DNA of 64,000 nt from Mycolicibacterium tusciae JS617 (GTDB lineage: Bacteria; Actinomycetota; Actinomycetes; Mycobacteriales; Mycobacteriaceae), in contig NZ_KI912270.1 in assembly GCF_000243415.2 (NCBI RefSeq), forward strand, positions 62,001-126,000. Direction: 5' to 3'. Both the position numbers and the translations under genes were made by a program. The first letter of the stretch is position 1; every line of letters begins with the position of its first letter. Below, in pieces: positions 1-9,088 of the stretch. A model generated the notes under the pieces. It was given only the letters and a program-made list of their open reading frames with translations. It had not been told where the DNA came from and did not search any database.

Positions 1-628
1 CGATCGCGGCCATCCGGTCACCGAACACCCGCGCCCGGAACATGCGCCAGATCAGTTTCACCAGGACGGCCTTGCCGCGCCAGTTTTGCCGTACCTGGTA
101 GAACAGCCGAAGGTCTTTGGGAGCGAACCAGATTCCCTTGGGCGCCAGCGCCAATGGTCGCAGGAGGTTCTGCTCCTCGTCGCCGAGCTTGCGCAGGTCG
201 ATCGCGGGAACGTTGATCGTGCTGCCCAATTCGGAGCCGCCGGGCAGCTCCGGGTAGTAGTCGGCATAGCCGGGCTTCCAGACGAATTCGAACCATCGGC
301 TGCGCCGCTCCAAGAACTCCATCATCTCCGGTGCGCTGTCGACGTACGCACGAAGGCGCGCGTCGCTCACCAGGCCACCGGTGATCCGCTGCAGGTATTC
401 GAAGACTGCGTCTGGGTCGGGAATGTAGCCCGCTTCGCGCTGCGAGGGCGCGCCCGGCACCCAGATGCCGCCGCCCGACAGCGCGGTGGAGCCGCCGAAC
501 TGGGGTGACTTCTCGACCACGAGGGTGTCGAGACCGAACGCATCGGCTGCCAGCGCCGCCGTCATTCCGCCGCCGCCGGAGCCGACGACGAGCACATCGA
601 CGGTGTGGTCGAACGTCTCGGTGGTCAC
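1..628 (-). CDS. KstD-like FAD-dependent dehydrogenase, 3' end outside window
   Basis: The visible N-terminal 209 residues carry the FAD-binding Rossmann motif [15 protein letters not shown] near residue 13, then [23 protein letters not shown]. This is the signature of the 3-ketosteroid delta-1-dehydrogenase/fumarate-reductase flavoprotein family. The GTG start (626-628) overlaps the TGA of mhpB (625-627) as GTGA, so the two are probably translationally coupled and this is the distal gene of the mhpCAB operon. Family members abstract hydride alpha,beta to a ring ketone. The substrate is unknown. A role in desaturating an oxo-cyclohexyl ring that feeds MhpA is inference. The C-terminal catalytic residues lie beyond the window edge. 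Confidence 0.85.
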   Translation of the reverse strand, partial: MTTETFDHTVDVLVVGSGGGGMTAALAADAFGLDTLVVEKSPQFGGSTALSGGGIWVPGAPSQREAGYIPDPDAVFEYLQRITGGLVSDARLRAYVDSAPEMMEFLERRSRWFEFVWKPGYADYYPELPGGSELGSTINVPAIDLRKLGDEEQNLLRPLALAPKGIWFAPKDLRLFYQVRQNWRGKAVLVKLIWRMFRARVFGDRMAAI

Positions 629-1569
629 GGGTTGCACACCGCCGTCCTGACGGCGAATCCGGCGATCAGCTCAGGTGCGGCGCGATAAAACCGATTACCC
701 GTCTCATAGCGACCGTGCGCCGCCAGCGCCGCGAACGCCGCTACCCAGGTGCGGATTTCGTGTGCGGAATGGCCAGCCTGCTGCTCGATCCAGCTGTTCG
801 ACCAGCCGTCGACCTCGTCGAGGCGATTCGAGTCCACCAACTCCAGGAACGCGTGATCCCACTCGGGATTCAGCGGCTGCAGCGGGCTGTCGCCGTGCGC
901 GAATGCCTGTGCCGCATCCATCACCGCCACCTGCCGCGCCTGGCGCTGCTCCGGCGTCATCGGTTCCCCGCCCACGATCCGGGCCAGCGCCGCTGGCGGT
1001 GCGGTCGCCAGAGTCGGGACCGGAGGATCGTGCGACAACCCACCGGATCCCACGACGAGCACCCGCTTACCCAGCGTCGTCAGATAGGTTCCGACTGCGG
1101 CGCCGAGCGCCCGGACCCGCCGAAGCGGTCCAAGCGGGGTGGCGACCGAGTTGATGAAGATCGGGATCACCGGCCTCGACGTCGCGTCGCCGAATAGCTT
1201 CTCCAGTGGCTGAACAGTTCCGTGGTCGACATCCATGCTGGCCGAAAGTGCCACGTCCACACCGGATTCCAGAACTGCTCGCGCACAATCGGTGGCGATG
1301 CCCTCGGGTACGTCCAGTGGGCCCGCGTGGGTGCCGTAATCGCCGACACCCTGCGCCGCGGTACCAATGCAGAACGGTGGCATCGTCCGATAGAAGAACC
1401 CGTTGTAGTGGTCGGGCGAGAAGACAACGGTCAGGTCGGGGTCGAAGTCCGCGACGAAGCGACGCGCCGCCCCTAGGGCCGACTCGACATCGTCAAGAAG
1501 ATCCCGCGACGGTCCCGGAAGGTTCAGCAGCGGACTGTGCGACATGCAACACAGGGCCATTGTCGCCAT
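625..1569 (-). CDS. mhpB: 2,3-dihydroxyphenylpropionate 1,2-dioxygenase (class III extradiol, MhpB)
   Basis: This 314-residue protein has the same length as E. coli MhpB and matches it throughout ([63 protein letters not shown]). Family members are iron-dependent enzymes that open the catechol ring of 2,3-dihydroxyphenylpropionate in the cytoplasm. The two catalytic histidines known at 115 and 179 of the E. coli enzyme correspond to H116 and H180 here. The start at 1569 makes the gene overlap the end of mhpA by 77 bases. A second ATG three codons later would shorten this to 68. It is followed by the coupled KstD-like gene. Confidence 0.96.
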   Translation of the reverse strand: MATMALCCMSHSPLLNLPGPSRDLLDDVESALGAARRFVADFDPDLTVVFSPDHYNGFFYRTMPPFCIGTAAQGVGDYGTHAGPLDVPEGIATDCARAVLESGVDVALSASMDVDHGTVQPLEKLFGDATSRPVIPIFINSVATPLGPLRRVRALGAAVGTYLTTLGKRVLVVGSGGLSHDPPVPTLATAPPAALARIVGGEPMTPEQRQARQVAVMDAAQAFAHGDSPLQPLNPEWDHAFLELVDSNRLDEVDGWSNSWIEQQAGHSAHEIRTWVAAFAALAAHGRYETGNRFYRAAPELIAGFAVRTAVCNP

Positions 1570-3178
1570 GAGAACTCGAGCCTCCTTCCTGGGTCAGATG
1601 CAGGACGTCGAAAAGTGATTCGCTCATCTCGGGTGCGCGCTGCGCGATGCACGCACCGGCGATACAGCGGTCGGGCCGTACGAACAGCACGGAGTCGGTA
1701 TAGACGTCGAACCAGGACTTCAACGCGCCCGTCCGGTCGCCGACGACCGTCACGTCGGCGTCGTCGTGACCGGTCCAGTGCAGCTGGGTCATCGGTCGTG
1801 CCTCGATGAAGCTGGCCCCCAAGGCCTTCCAGCGGCTGAACGCCTCGTCGCCGAGAACGGCGCGCAGGTTGTTGCTCCAGCAGAGCACGGCGAAGCCGGT
1901 GCCGAGCACCTCGTCGAGCAGCACATTCTGGTCGGCGCGCGTGTCGACGCGCGGCTGGATGAACAGGGTGCCGGTCGGCGAACTTTCCGAACCGTGCTCG
2001 GCATGGAAGACCGCGCCCTGCTGATACCGCGGCATCGGCTTGAACCGCATCTCCAGCACATAGAGCTTCAAGGTCGGCACGAGAGAGGCGCCGTGGATGA
2101 CGCGGTCGCGCAACGCGGCCACCCGACGATTCGTCGGCGAGATGACGCGGCCCACCATTGTGGATAGGTCGATCATCGCCCGCGCATGTTTGCGCCGTTC
2201 GATGTCGTAGGTGTCCAGCAAGGCGTCGCCGGCCTGACCGTTGACCACCGCGGCGAGCTTCCAGCCCAGGTTCGCGGCGTCCCGTATGCCGCTGTTGTAG
2301 CCCTGGCCCTGCCATACCGGCATCAGGTGTGCGGCGTCGCCCGCCAGCATCAGACGTCCCTTGCGGAACGAGCCGGCGATGCGTGAGTGATGGGTGTATA
2401 CGCGGTGGCGGATCATGTCGACCCGGTCGGGGTGCGGAACCCTTTGCGCGAGCATGCGTCTGACGAATGCGGGATCGTCGGCCAGTTCGTCGGACTCGTG
2501 GTCGTGAATCAAGAACTCGAAACGGCGGATACCGTGGGCGATAGAGATGGACACGTAGGGCCGTTTGGGATCGGCTCCCACTTCGCTGTTCGGGTGGCCT
2601 AGCGGATCATTGGCGACGTCGACCACCAGCCAGCGCGTCGACGACGTCGTCCCGTCGAACGACACACCCATCAATCGGCGGGTGGCGCTGCGCCCGCCGT
2701 CGCACCCGACGACGTAGCGGGCACGCACCGGTTCTTTACCGTCGGCGAACTCGAGAGTGACGCCGTCGCTGGTTTCGACGCAGTTCTCCATCCGGTGTCC
2801 CCACCGGACGTCGACGTGGTCGAAGCGGTCAAGTCCGCCGTGCAGTTCGGCGTCGACCATCGGCTGGACGAAGCCGTTGCGTTTGGGCCAGCCGAAACGC
2901 GCGTCGGGCGGCGCCATTTCGGCGAGCAACCGACGTTTGGCGTCGAAGAACCGCAGTATCTGGTTCGGCACGGTGTGCGGCAGGACACGGTCGACCAGTC
3001 CAATCGACTGGAATGTGCGCAGTGCTTCGTCGTCCAGACCGACACCACGGGGATAGTCGATGAGAGTGTCGCGCTCTTCGACGATGACTGTCTGGACTCC
3101 CTGCAGCCCAAGGATGTTCGCCAGCGTGAGCCCGGAAGGGCCGGCCCCGACGATGACGACGTCCACCTGCTCGGTCAT
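1493..3178 (-). CDS. mhpA: 3-(3-hydroxyphenyl)propionate hydroxylase (MhpA)
   Basis: A 561-residue class A flavoprotein monooxygenase. The GAGPSG FAD motif is at residues 11-16, followed by the [11 protein letters not shown] (DG) motif and the [29 protein letters not shown] block typical of aromatic hydroxylases. Together with the adjacent extradiol dioxygenase and C-C hydrolase this supports ortho-hydroxylation of 3-(3-hydroxyphenyl)propionate, or a close analogue, with NADH and O2. It lies 4 bases after mhpC and its 3' end overlaps mhpB by 77 bases. The exact substrate may be a variant with a different side chain, because family members are promiscuous. Confidence 0.93.
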   Translation of the reverse strand: MTEQVDVVIVGAGPSGLTLANILGLQGVQTVIVEERDTLIDYPRGVGLDDEALRTFQSIGLVDRVLPHTVPNQILRFFDAKRRLLAEMAPPDARFGWPKRNGFVQPMVDAELHGGLDRFDHVDVRWGHRMENCVETSDGVTLEFADGKEPVRARYVVGCDGGRSATRRLMGVSFDGTTSSTRWLVVDVANDPLGHPNSEVGADPKRPYVSISIAHGIRRFEFLIHDHESDELADDPAFVRRMLAQRVPHPDRVDMIRHRVYTHHSRIAGSFRKGRLMLAGDAAHLMPVWQGQGYNSGIRDAANLGWKLAAVVNGQAGDALLDTYDIERRKHARAMIDLSTMVGRVISPTNRRVAALRDRVIHGASLVPTLKLYVLEMRFKPMPRYQQGAVFHAEHGSESSPTGTLFIQPRVDTRADQNVLLDEVLGTGFAVLCWSNNLRAVLGDEAFSRWKALGASFIEARPMTQLHWTGHDDADVTVVGDRTGALKSWFDVYTDSVLFVRPDRCIAGACIAQRAPEMSESLFDVLHLTQEGGSSSHGDNGPVLHVAQSAAEPSGTVAGSS

Positions 3179-3182
3179 GGCG

Positions 3183-4064
3183 CTAACGTCCCAACAGGAA
3201 ATCGAGGTGCAGACGGTTGAAGGTCTTCGGGTCCTCGTACTGTGGCCAATGCCCGCACCCGGGCATCAATTCGAACCGGGCGCCCGGAATCATCGACGCG
3301 ATGCGGCGTCCCTCGGCGACATCGGCGGTCGGATCATCACTGGTCCACACGACCATGGTCGGGGCGGCGATCGATCCGTACTCTTTTGGGCCGAGCAGGT
3401 TTCGTTCCCGGATATCCGGATCCTGCAGCGCCATGATGTCTTTCATCGCAGCAGCGAATCCCGGCTGGCGGTACACGCGCTGACGACTGGCCACGATGTC
3501 GTCGTAGTCCTTGGACTTGTCGGCCATCAACCACTTGATTCGTGCCTGGACCGTTTCCCAGGTCGGATTCTCGGCGGCCGCCATCGACAAGGTGATGATG
3601 CGCTTCATCACCTCGGGGTCGGCCTGCGATCCGCCGGCGGTGTTGAGCACCAGTCTGTTGATCCGGTCGGGTCGATCGGCGGCGGCGCGTGCGGCCACCC
3701 AGCCGCCGAGCGACTCACCGCTGATGTGAGCGCGCTCGACACCGATCGCGTCGAGGAAGGCCATCAGGTGGAATACGTAGTGGTCCACCTCCAGCGGGTG
3801 CCCTGGCTTGTAGGTGTAGCCGTGGCCCAGCATGTCGATCGACCATGTCGAGAAATGCTCGGCATGCGACTCCAGGTTTCGGACGTAAGCCTCGGCGTGC
3901 CCACCTGAGCCGTGCAGGAAAACCAGGGCAGGTTTCCCAAGGTCACCGGCGTGTAGGTAGCGGGTACGCACTCCGCCCGCGTCGATGAAACCTTGCGAGA
4001 ACGCGACGCCCTGAAGGTCACCCCAGACGCTCTCGAAGTCCATCAGCGGAGACGATTCCGGCAC
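3183..4064 (-). CDS. mhpC: meta-cleavage C-C hydrolase, MhpC type
   Basis: A 293-residue alpha/beta hydrolase with oxyanion motif HGSGG, nucleophile elbow GESLGG (Ser118), an Asp in TSDDPTA and a His in [10 protein letters not shown]. This is the usual triad of enzymes hydrolysing 2-hydroxy-6-oxo-dienoate ring-cleavage products. It is the first gene of the leftward mhpC-mhpA-mhpB-KstD operon. The start is GTG at 4064, with AGAGAGG a few bases upstream on the minus strand. A palindrome (4084-4100) covers the likely transcription start. The following pathway enzymes (hydratase, aldolase, acetaldehyde dehydrogenase) are not in this window. Confidence 0.9.
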   Translation of the reverse strand: MPESSPLMDFESVWGDLQGVAFSQGFIDAGGVRTRYLHAGDLGKPALVFLHGSGGHAEAYVRNLESHAEHFSTWSIDMLGHGYTYKPGHPLEVDHYVFHLMAFLDAIGVERAHISGESLGGWVAARAAADRPDRINRLVLNTAGGSQADPEVMKRIITLSMAAAENPTWETVQARIKWLMADKSKDYDDIVASRQRVYRQPGFAAAMKDIMALQDPDIRERNLLGPKEYGSIAAPTMVVWTSDDPTADVAEGRRIASMIPGARFELMPGCGHWPQYEDPKTFNRLHLDFLLGR

Positions 4065-4083
4065 TCGTCACCTCTCTTGACGG

Positions 4084-4100
4084 CGAGAATTTGATTCTCG
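4084..4100. promoter_or_regulatory. perfect palindromic operator CGAGAAT-TTG-ATTCTCG (site A)
   Basis: Seven-base arms with a 3-base spacer, perfectly symmetrical, 20 bases upstream of the mhpC start and between mhpC and the divergent IclR gene. On the minus strand a -10-like TACAAA (4104-4109) would place transcription start inside the palindrome, which fits repression of mhpCAB. The core GAGAAT-N3-ATTCTC recurs exactly at 11121-11135 and 16787-16801. Confidence 0.8.
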
Positions 4101-4144
4101 TATTTTGTAAGCATTGTGCTCATTTATCGCACGTCCATGTGCAC

Positions 4145-4150
4145 TATAGT
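4145..4150 (+). promoter_or_regulatory. candidate -10 element for the IclR gene
   Basis: TATAGT lies 53 bases upstream of the chosen ATG of the IclR gene. No convincing -35 hexamer is seen at 16-18 bases, so this is weak and is reported only as a candidate. Confidence 0.35.
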
Positions 4151-4202
4151 CAGAGCATCACTCTCCTGAGTGGTAGATGTCAAGGAAAGTCAGGTAGGCG
4201 CC

Positions 4203-4916
4203 ATGTCTGAATCGGTCGGCGGGGCTAACCCCATTGCCGCACCGACGGGTGCGCCCGGCTCGCAGACGTTGGCGCGGGGTTTGGCTGCGTTGCAACTCGT
4301 CGCGACGTCCCGCTCGGGTCTGACCGCTCAACAGGTCGCCGACGACATTGGCGTGCACCGGACGATCGCGTATCGCCTGTTGTCCACGCTGTCTCAGTTC
4401 CGGCTGGTGGCCAAGGGCGAGGACGGCCGTTACCGGGCAGCCGCCGCGCTCGCGGTCCTCGGTGCGTCGTTCGACAACCATGTGCGCCAGCTGAGCCTGC
4501 CCACCCTGCGCACACTCGCCGACCAACTCGGCAGCACGGTGTCGCTGCTCGTGGCCGAAGGCGATCAGCAGGTGGCCATCGCGGTCATCGTGCCGACAAA
4601 CGTGTACTACCAACTCTCTTTTCACGAGGGCAGCCGCTACCCGCTGGACCGCGGCGCGGCGGGTCTCGCGCTACTGGCGAGTATGCCGCCGCGGCCCGGT
4701 GAACGAGATCTGGTTCCCCAAACGCGCCAACAGGGTTGGGTGATCACCCACGGCGAGGTCGAGCCGAACACCTATGGACTGGCCGTGCCCGTGCACAGGC
4801 AGCCGCCGTCGCCACCGACGTGCATCAATCTCATCTCGCACCGCGAGGACGTGGTGATGCACGGCAAGGACGCAGTCATCAAGGCGGCCAATGAATTGTC
4901 GGCGATCCTGTCCTGA
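4203..4916 (+). CDS. IclR-family transcriptional regulator
   Basis: A 237-residue protein with an N-terminal winged helix-turn-helix (LTAQQVADDIGVHRTIAYRL and following) and the IclR effector domain after about residue 80. Divergent from mhpC, as IclR-type MhpR and HppR regulators are in E. coli and Rhodococcus hydroxyphenylpropionate clusters, so it is the natural pathway-specific regulator. An upstream in-frame GTG at 4170 exists, but ATG 4203 is preceded by AGGTAGG and is preferred. The effector domain is a little shorter than the family norm and ends at AILS. It is the best local candidate for binding the GAGAAT-N3-ATTCTC palindromes, since the other local regulators have different palindromes at their own promoters. 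This assignment is inference. Confidence 0.88.
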   Translation: MSESVGGANPIAAPTGAPGSQTLARGLAALQLVATSRSGLTAQQVADDIGVHRTIAYRLLSTLSQFRLVAKGEDGRYRAAAALAVLGASFDNHVRQLSLPTLRTLADQLGSTVSLLVAEGDQQVAIAVIVPTNVYYQLSFHEGSRYPLDRGAAGLALLASMPPRPGERDLVPQTRQQGWVITHGEVEPNTYGLAVPVHRQPPSPPTCINLISHREDVVMHGKDAVIKAANELSAILS

Positions 4917-4950
4917 AAGGGATGCGCATGCTCGGTTCCGAATTTTCAGC

Positions 4951-5011
4951 GTCGAACGTGAGCTTATGCACCACATTTCGCAGATTCTTCGAACACAAGT
5001 TCACGTTCGAC
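4951..5011. repeat. 15-base inverted repeat upstream of KstD-like gene
   Basis: The left arm GTCGAACGTGAGCTT (4951-4965) pairs with the right arm AAGTTCACGTTCGAC (4997-5011), 14 of 15 positions, with a 31-base spacer. It sits between the IclR gene end and the flavoprotein start. It could be two operator half-sites or a stem-loop. There is no T-run, so a simple terminator is less likely. Confidence 0.6.
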
Positions 5012-5034
5012 GTCGCTAGAGAGAGGTGACAACG

Positions 5035-6642
5035 GTGACCAATTGGGATCACGAAGCCGATGTGGTCGTACTCGGCAGTGGTGGTGCCGGCCTGACGTCA
5101 GCGCTGACCGCAGCGATCAATGGCGCATCGGTCGAGGTGTACGAGAAGGCCGCGACCGTGGGTGGTACGACAGCGGTTTCCGGTGGCATCATCTGGATCC
5201 CGGCGCACGACCGATCCGCCGCTGGTGATCTGACGGTCGAGGATGCGATGAGCTATCTGCGTGCGCAGTCGCTCGGCTACATGGACGACGACATGGTGGA
5301 CACGTTCGTCCGCACCGGACCGGAGATGCTCGACTTCGTCGAGGCGCACAGCGAGTTGCAGTTCGAGGTTGCCGAGGGTTTCCCGGACTACAAGCCCGAA
5401 CTCCCCGGTGGACGCCCGGCGGGCGGGCGGTCGCTGAACGCCAAGCCATTCGACCGATCCCGGCTCGGCGAGTGGAGCGAGCGCGTCACGTCCTTCCCCG
5501 CCGACTTCAGCAATGTCGGTATCGACGCCGAGACCCGCGCGCGCATCCACGCGTCGGTCGACGACGAGTCGGGCGACTACTGCGTGGCGGGCACCGCGTT
5601 GATCGCCGGACTGCTGAAGGGGCTACTCGATCTGGGCGTTGTTCCGCACACGAATGCGCGTGCTGTCGAGCTCTTCGCCGACGCGTTGGGTATCACCGGC
5701 GTGCGAATTATGCGGGGCGACAGTGAGTTCAACGTCCGCGCACGCCGTGGGGTCGTGTTGGGAACCGGCGGCTTCGAATGGGACGCGAAGCTGGTCGAGG
5801 CGTACCTTTGGGGTCCCATGCGCGGCGCGGTGTCACCGCCGAACAACACCGGTGACGGCTTGCGCATGGCCATGGCACACGGTGCCGACCTGGCCAATAT
5901 GAGCGAGGCGTGGTGGGTGCCGATCGTTTCACTGCCCGACGACACCTTCGAGGGCCAACCGCGCAGCCGAAGCGTCCGACTCGAACGCACCCGGCCCAGA
6001 AGCATCATCGTCAACCGCGCGGGCAAACGCTTCCTCAACGAGGCAGGCGAGTACAACTCGATGGCAGGCCCGTTCCATTTCCTCGATCCCAAGCTGGGAT
6101 ACGCGAACGATCCGGCGTGGATCGTCTTCGACGCGCAGCACTTCAAGCGATACGGATTCCTGGGCGTACTACCTGAAGAAGAGGCCCCGGACTGGTTCGC
6201 GCCGTCGGCCGATCTCACCGAACTCGGCGAAAAGACGGGGATCGACGCAGCCGGTCTGGCGGCCACGCTGGCGCAGTGGAACGAAAACGTCTCCCACGAA
6301 CAGGATCCCGACTTCGGCCGCGGATCAAGCGCTTACGACGGCTACTGGGGTGACGATAAGGCGGCCACCCCGGCCGGCAAGACGCTCGGCCCCATCGACA
6401 CCGCGCCGTACTACGCCGTCCCCGTGTCGATCGGTGCGATGGGCACCAAGGGTGGTCCGCGCACCGACCGCGACGGCCGGGTACTGCACGTCAGCGGTGC
6501 GGCGATTCCAGGACTGTTCGCGGCGGGCAATGCGATGGCGGGTGCGACGGGCAAGGCATACGGCGGCGCGGGCGGGACACTCGGCCCCGCAATGGTGTTC
6601 GGCTACCGGGCCGGCCGGGCCGTCTCCGCACGCGCCATTTAG
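5035..6642 (+). CDS. KstD-like FAD-dependent dehydrogenase
   Basis: A full-length flavoprotein of about 535 residues. The N-terminal FAD motif is VVVLGSGGAGLTSALTAA, followed by EKAATVGGTTAVSGGIIWIP, and a C-terminal FAD segment carries GLFAAGNAMAGATGKAYGGAGGTLGPAMVFGYRAG split across the end of the protein. This is the architecture of 3-ketosteroid delta-1-dehydrogenase relatives. The GTG at 5035 is chosen because GAGAGG lies 8 bases upstream; GTG 5026 is an alternative. A paralogue lies at the window's left edge, so two ring-desaturase-like enzymes bracket the mhp genes. Its TAG shares bases with the stop of the convergent subunit IV-like gene. The substrate is unknown. Confidence 0.88.
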   Translation: MTNWDHEADVVVLGSGGAGLTSALTAAINGASVEVYEKAATVGGTTAVSGGIIWIPAHDRSAAGDLTVEDAMSYLRAQSLGYMDDDMVDTFVRTGPEMLDFVEAHSELQFEVAEGFPDYKPELPGGRPAGGRSLNAKPFDRSRLGEWSERVTSFPADFSNVGIDAETRARIHASVDDESGDYCVAGTALIAGLLKGLLDLGVVPHTNARAVELFADALGITGVRIMRGDSEFNVRARRGVVLGTGGFEWDAKLVEAYLWGPMRGAVSPPNNTGDGLRMAMAHGADLANMSEAWWVPIVSLPDDTFEGQPRSRSVRLERTRPRSIIVNRAGKRFLNEAGEYNSMAGPFHFLDPKLGYANDPAWIVFDAQHFKRYGFLGVLPEEEAPDWFAPSADLTELGEKTGIDAAGLAATLAQWNENVSHEQDPDFGRGSSAYDGYWGDDKAATPAGKTLGPIDTAPYYAVPVSIGAMGTKGGPRTDRDGRVLHVSGAAIPGLFAAGNAMAGATGKAYGGAGGTLGPAMVFGYRAGRAVSARAI

Positions 6643-6926
6643 CCCGCGACCGCCGAGCCGATGAAGTAACTGCCCAGAAGACACGTGGCGACCAGGACCA
6701 CCCAGCCATCGGTCAGACGACATAGCCAGGCGGGGGCATGGCGTACATCCATGAACTCCCGGAAGATGATCCGCACCTTGATGAGTGCGATCGCGATTGC
6801 GCTTACGGTCACCACCGTGCTGGCCTTGAGCGTTCCGTTCTGATCAACGGCCTCGTCCATCCATACGTACACCAGCGTCAGCAAGGTCAGGATGGACCAC
6901 GCGATCAGCAGTCTCTTGTTGCTCAC
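6639..6926 (-). CDS. small membrane protein, cytochrome c oxidase subunit IV family
   Basis: A 95-residue protein with three predicted membrane segments (about 8-24, 38-54, 72-92) and the cytoplasmic VRIIFREFMDVRHAPAW segment characteristic of prokaryotic COX IV/NorF-like proteins. Last gene of a four-gene leftward operon, 3 bases after the subunit III-like gene. GTG start. It presumably forms a complex with the neighbouring subunit III-like protein, but no subunit I or II gene is present, so its redox partner cannot be named. Confidence 0.75.
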   Translation of the reverse strand: MSNKRLLIAWSILTLLTLVYVWMDEAVDQNGTLKASTVVTVSAIAIALIKVRIIFREFMDVRHAPAWLCRLTDGWVVLVATCLLGSYFIGSAVAG

Positions 6927-6929
6927 CGA

Positions 6930-7520
6930 TCACCTCACGACGTAGAGCATGGCGAAGATCAGGACCCACAGGAAATCCACTGTGTGCCAATATGTTGCAC
7001 CAGTCTCGACGAGCTCCTGAGAACGCCGCTGCGGGCTCCGCAGCTGGTAGATGACGACGCCCAAGACAATGAAGCCGATCAACACGTGGATGCAGTGCAG
7101 GGAGGTCAAGAAGAAGTAGTGCTGAAAGAACTCATCGCTGGTGAACGTGTTACCCATGCCGATCTCATGGATCCACTCCAGCACTTTGGAGATCACGAAA
7201 ACCACACCGAAGCCGACGGTCACAAACGCGTACCTCAGCGCCACCCGGTACACGCCGTCGCGCGCCGCGCGGACGCACCGGGCGATGGCCCACGAACTCG
7301 ACAGTAGGACAATGGTGTTGAAAACCCCGATCCGTAGGTCCAGATCGGCCTGCGACTGCAGAAAGAGGTCCTGATTCTGCGTGCGCAACACCAGGTAGAC
7401 CGCGAAGTACCCGGTGAACAGCATTGCCTCGAACAGCACGAACAGCCACATGTCGGGCTGTCCGGGGACGACCCGTTTCGGCGCTGCCTCGCGCCGTCGG
7501 GACTCGGCAAGGTTGGTCAT
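6930..7520 (-). CDS. cytochrome c oxidase subunit III-like (NorE-type) membrane protein
   Basis: A 196-residue, five-helix protein with COX III hallmarks: PDMWLFVLFEAMLF near the N-terminus, HYFFLTSLHCIHVLIG in the middle and YWHTVDFLWVLIFAMLYVVR at the C-terminus. The length fits the short NorE type rather than the seven-helix aa3 subunit. The ATG at 7520 overlaps the TGA of the upstream membrane gene (ATGA, 7517-7520). An upstream in-frame extension to 7823 is an artefact, since it reads antisense-like composition across the neighbouring gene. No catalytic oxidase subunit is encoded nearby. Confidence 0.85.
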   Translation of the reverse strand: MTNLAESRRREAAPKRVVPGQPDMWLFVLFEAMLFTGYFAVYLVLRTQNQDLFLQSQADLDLRIGVFNTIVLLSSSWAIARCVRAARDGVYRVALRYAFVTVGFGVVFVISKVLEWIHEIGMGNTFTSDEFFQHYFFLTSLHCIHVLIGFIVLGVVIYQLRSPQRRSQELVETGATYWHTVDFLWVLIFAMLYVVR

Positions 7521-8356
7521 CGAACCGCCTCCACGGGATCGGCGGCGTGAGCGTCGTCTTTGTCGGGAAGCTCGGGTAGTGGGCCGGTGCCGAAGTCTTC
7601 GCGCTCGATCATCCTGCGCAACAACACGATGAAGACGGCTGTGTAGGTGATGAAGACCACCATGTTGATCCACCACGCGATGGCACCGTTCCACGCGAAG
7701 GCGCCGCGTTGAAATATCCATGCCGGCGCAACGACCACTTCGGTCAGCGCGTTGCAAAGCCCCAGGTATGCGAACCACTTCGGGAACACGTTGTTCTTGT
7801 CGAGCAAGATGGCGACCAACCACACCACCGAACCGACCAGGAACACCCCCATCGTTCCGCTGAAGGACAGGAACGCGAAGTCATACAGCCAGTGGATCAG
7901 CTCAGGGTCCCGGTCAGGCCGCAGGGCTCCGACAGTCATCGCGATCGCCATCACGAGCATGCCTGGGATGGCGCTGAGCGAGTACATGATCAGGTACGAA
8001 TACGCAAAGACGCGACTGACCGACATCCGCCGCATCGAGTATGCGAGAAGGGCATTCATCGGTGCGCACATGCCTGAGATCAGAAAGACGATGCCGAACC
8101 CGGTAAGCAGGCCCAGGTGGCGGTCGTCGAACCACTGCACGATCATCGGGGTGTCCCACGCTGGGCTCGGCGGGGGCTGTACCCGTGTGACGAAGAAAAA
8201 AAGCACGCCATAAAGCTGGTAGAAGACGACCATCACCCACCACGCGAACCACAACTCGCGTTTGGGGTGATAGCGGCAATTCCATACGAAGCGGCCCAGC
8301 CGAGAATCGGACGAGGGTTCTGGCGCACTCACCGAATGCACTGCCGACGCGGTCAC
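7517..8356 (-). CDS. polytopic membrane protein of unknown function (paralogue of the next gene)
   Basis: 279 residues with about seven hydrophobic segments. I do not recognise a named family. It shares with the neighbouring protein at 8353-9060 the motifs GA(L/F)RP(D/E)R-PEL--L-D (around residue 150), FP-W-A (around 190) and G-FAW(N/D)G (around 220), so the two arose by duplication and may form a heterodimer. Both overlap neighbours by 4 bases (ATGA), indicating tight co-translation with the COX III-like protein. The 40-residue C-terminal tail is acidic and cytoplasmic. The function may be electron transfer or small-molecule handling in the membrane, but nothing visible proves it. Confidence 0.7.
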   Translation of the reverse strand: MTASAVHSVSAPEPSSDSRLGRFVWNCRYHPKRELWFAWWVMVVFYQLYGVLFFFVTRVQPPPSPAWDTPMIVQWFDDRHLGLLTGFGIVFLISGMCAPMNALLAYSMRRMSVSRVFAYSYLIMYSLSAIPGMLVMAIAMTVGALRPDRDPELIHWLYDFAFLSFSGTMGVFLVGSVVWLVAILLDKNNVFPKWFAYLGLCNALTEVVVAPAWIFQRGAFAWNGAIAWWINMVVFITYTAVFIVLLRRMIEREDFGTGPLPELPDKDDAHAADPVEAVR

Positions 8357-9060
8357 GCGGCGACCGCGGTCTCGGCCCGCCTACGCCGGATCGTCTGGCC
8401 GAGTACAACTCCCATCACGACGATCCAGACGGCGATCGCGATGTTCTTGACCCAGAACGACAACACTCCGTCCCACGCGAATGGACCGTTGAAGGTCAGC
8501 GCGCCGAAGGCCGCGGGGACCAGGGCAACTGCAATGAGCAGATTGAAGTGGGCGACCCATAATGGGAACACGGGCTTTTCCTGGCGATCCCAGTAGATCG
8601 CCAGCGCGAGCAATAGGCATTGGGCGATCAGGTACGGCACCAAGACGGTGAACGTGACCCAGGCGAGATCGTTGAGCAACTGGGTGAGCTCGGGTGCACG
8701 TTCGGGACGGAATGCACCGAGCAGCCAGAACATGTTGGCGATGAGGAAAAGCGTCGGCGGGCCACCAGCGCAGGCGATCAAGCAGTAAGACATGATGGGC
8801 GTGCGGTGAGCCATCCTCCGTACCTGAATCGCCAAGAGGATGACGGTCGGGATCAACCCCACGCCGAACCAGTTGAACAAAATCATGCTGTAACTGATCC
8901 GAGCGGCCTCATCGCGGTAGAAGCTCGCGACCTCCTCCGCGGACATATTCGGCGACATCGGGTGGAGGAAGCCCGGGAAGAGTAAGAACGCCGCTACCCA
9001 GATGACCGCGATTGCGGGCAACGCCCACAACATGATCAATTCGCCATCAGTTCGTCTCAT
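8353..9060 (-). CDS. polytopic membrane protein of unknown function, first gene of operon
   Basis: 235 residues from ATG 9060 with seven hydrophobic segments. An upstream ATG at 9081 would sit almost on the operator and is less likely; GGGATGGGA precedes 9060. The motifs GAFRPERAPELTQLLNDLAW and GPFAWDGVLSFW match its downstream paralogue. Residues 36-52 form a non-membrane segment, NMSAEEVASFYRDEAAR, unlike the paralogue. Divergent from the TetR gene with the double palindrome 9089-9127 between them, so expression is presumably repressed by that TetR. No function can be assigned. Confidence 0.7.
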   Translation of the reverse strand: MRRTDGELIMLWALPAIAVIWVAAFLLFPGFLHPMSPNMSAEEVASFYRDEAARISYSMILFNWFGVGLIPTVILLAIQVRRMAHRTPIMSYCLIACAGGPPTLFLIANMFWLLGAFRPERAPELTQLLNDLAWVTFTVLVPYLIAQCLLLALAIYWDRQEKPVFPLWVAHFNLLIAVALVPAAFGALTFNGPFAWDGVLSFWVKNIAIAVWIVVMGVVLGQTIRRRRAETAVAA

Positions 9061-9088
9061 CGTCGATCCCATCCCATACAAAGCGTCG

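Noticed and set aside
625..1197. Plus-strand open frames across the mhp genes
   Set aside because: They are Arg/Pro-rich, have no family resemblance and mirror the strong codon bias of the minus-strand genes.
6930..7823. Longer version of the COX III-like protein starting at 7823
   Set aside because: The extra 100 residues are Arg-rich, overlap the neighbouring membrane gene and do not resemble COX III. ATG 7520 gives an ATGA overlap.
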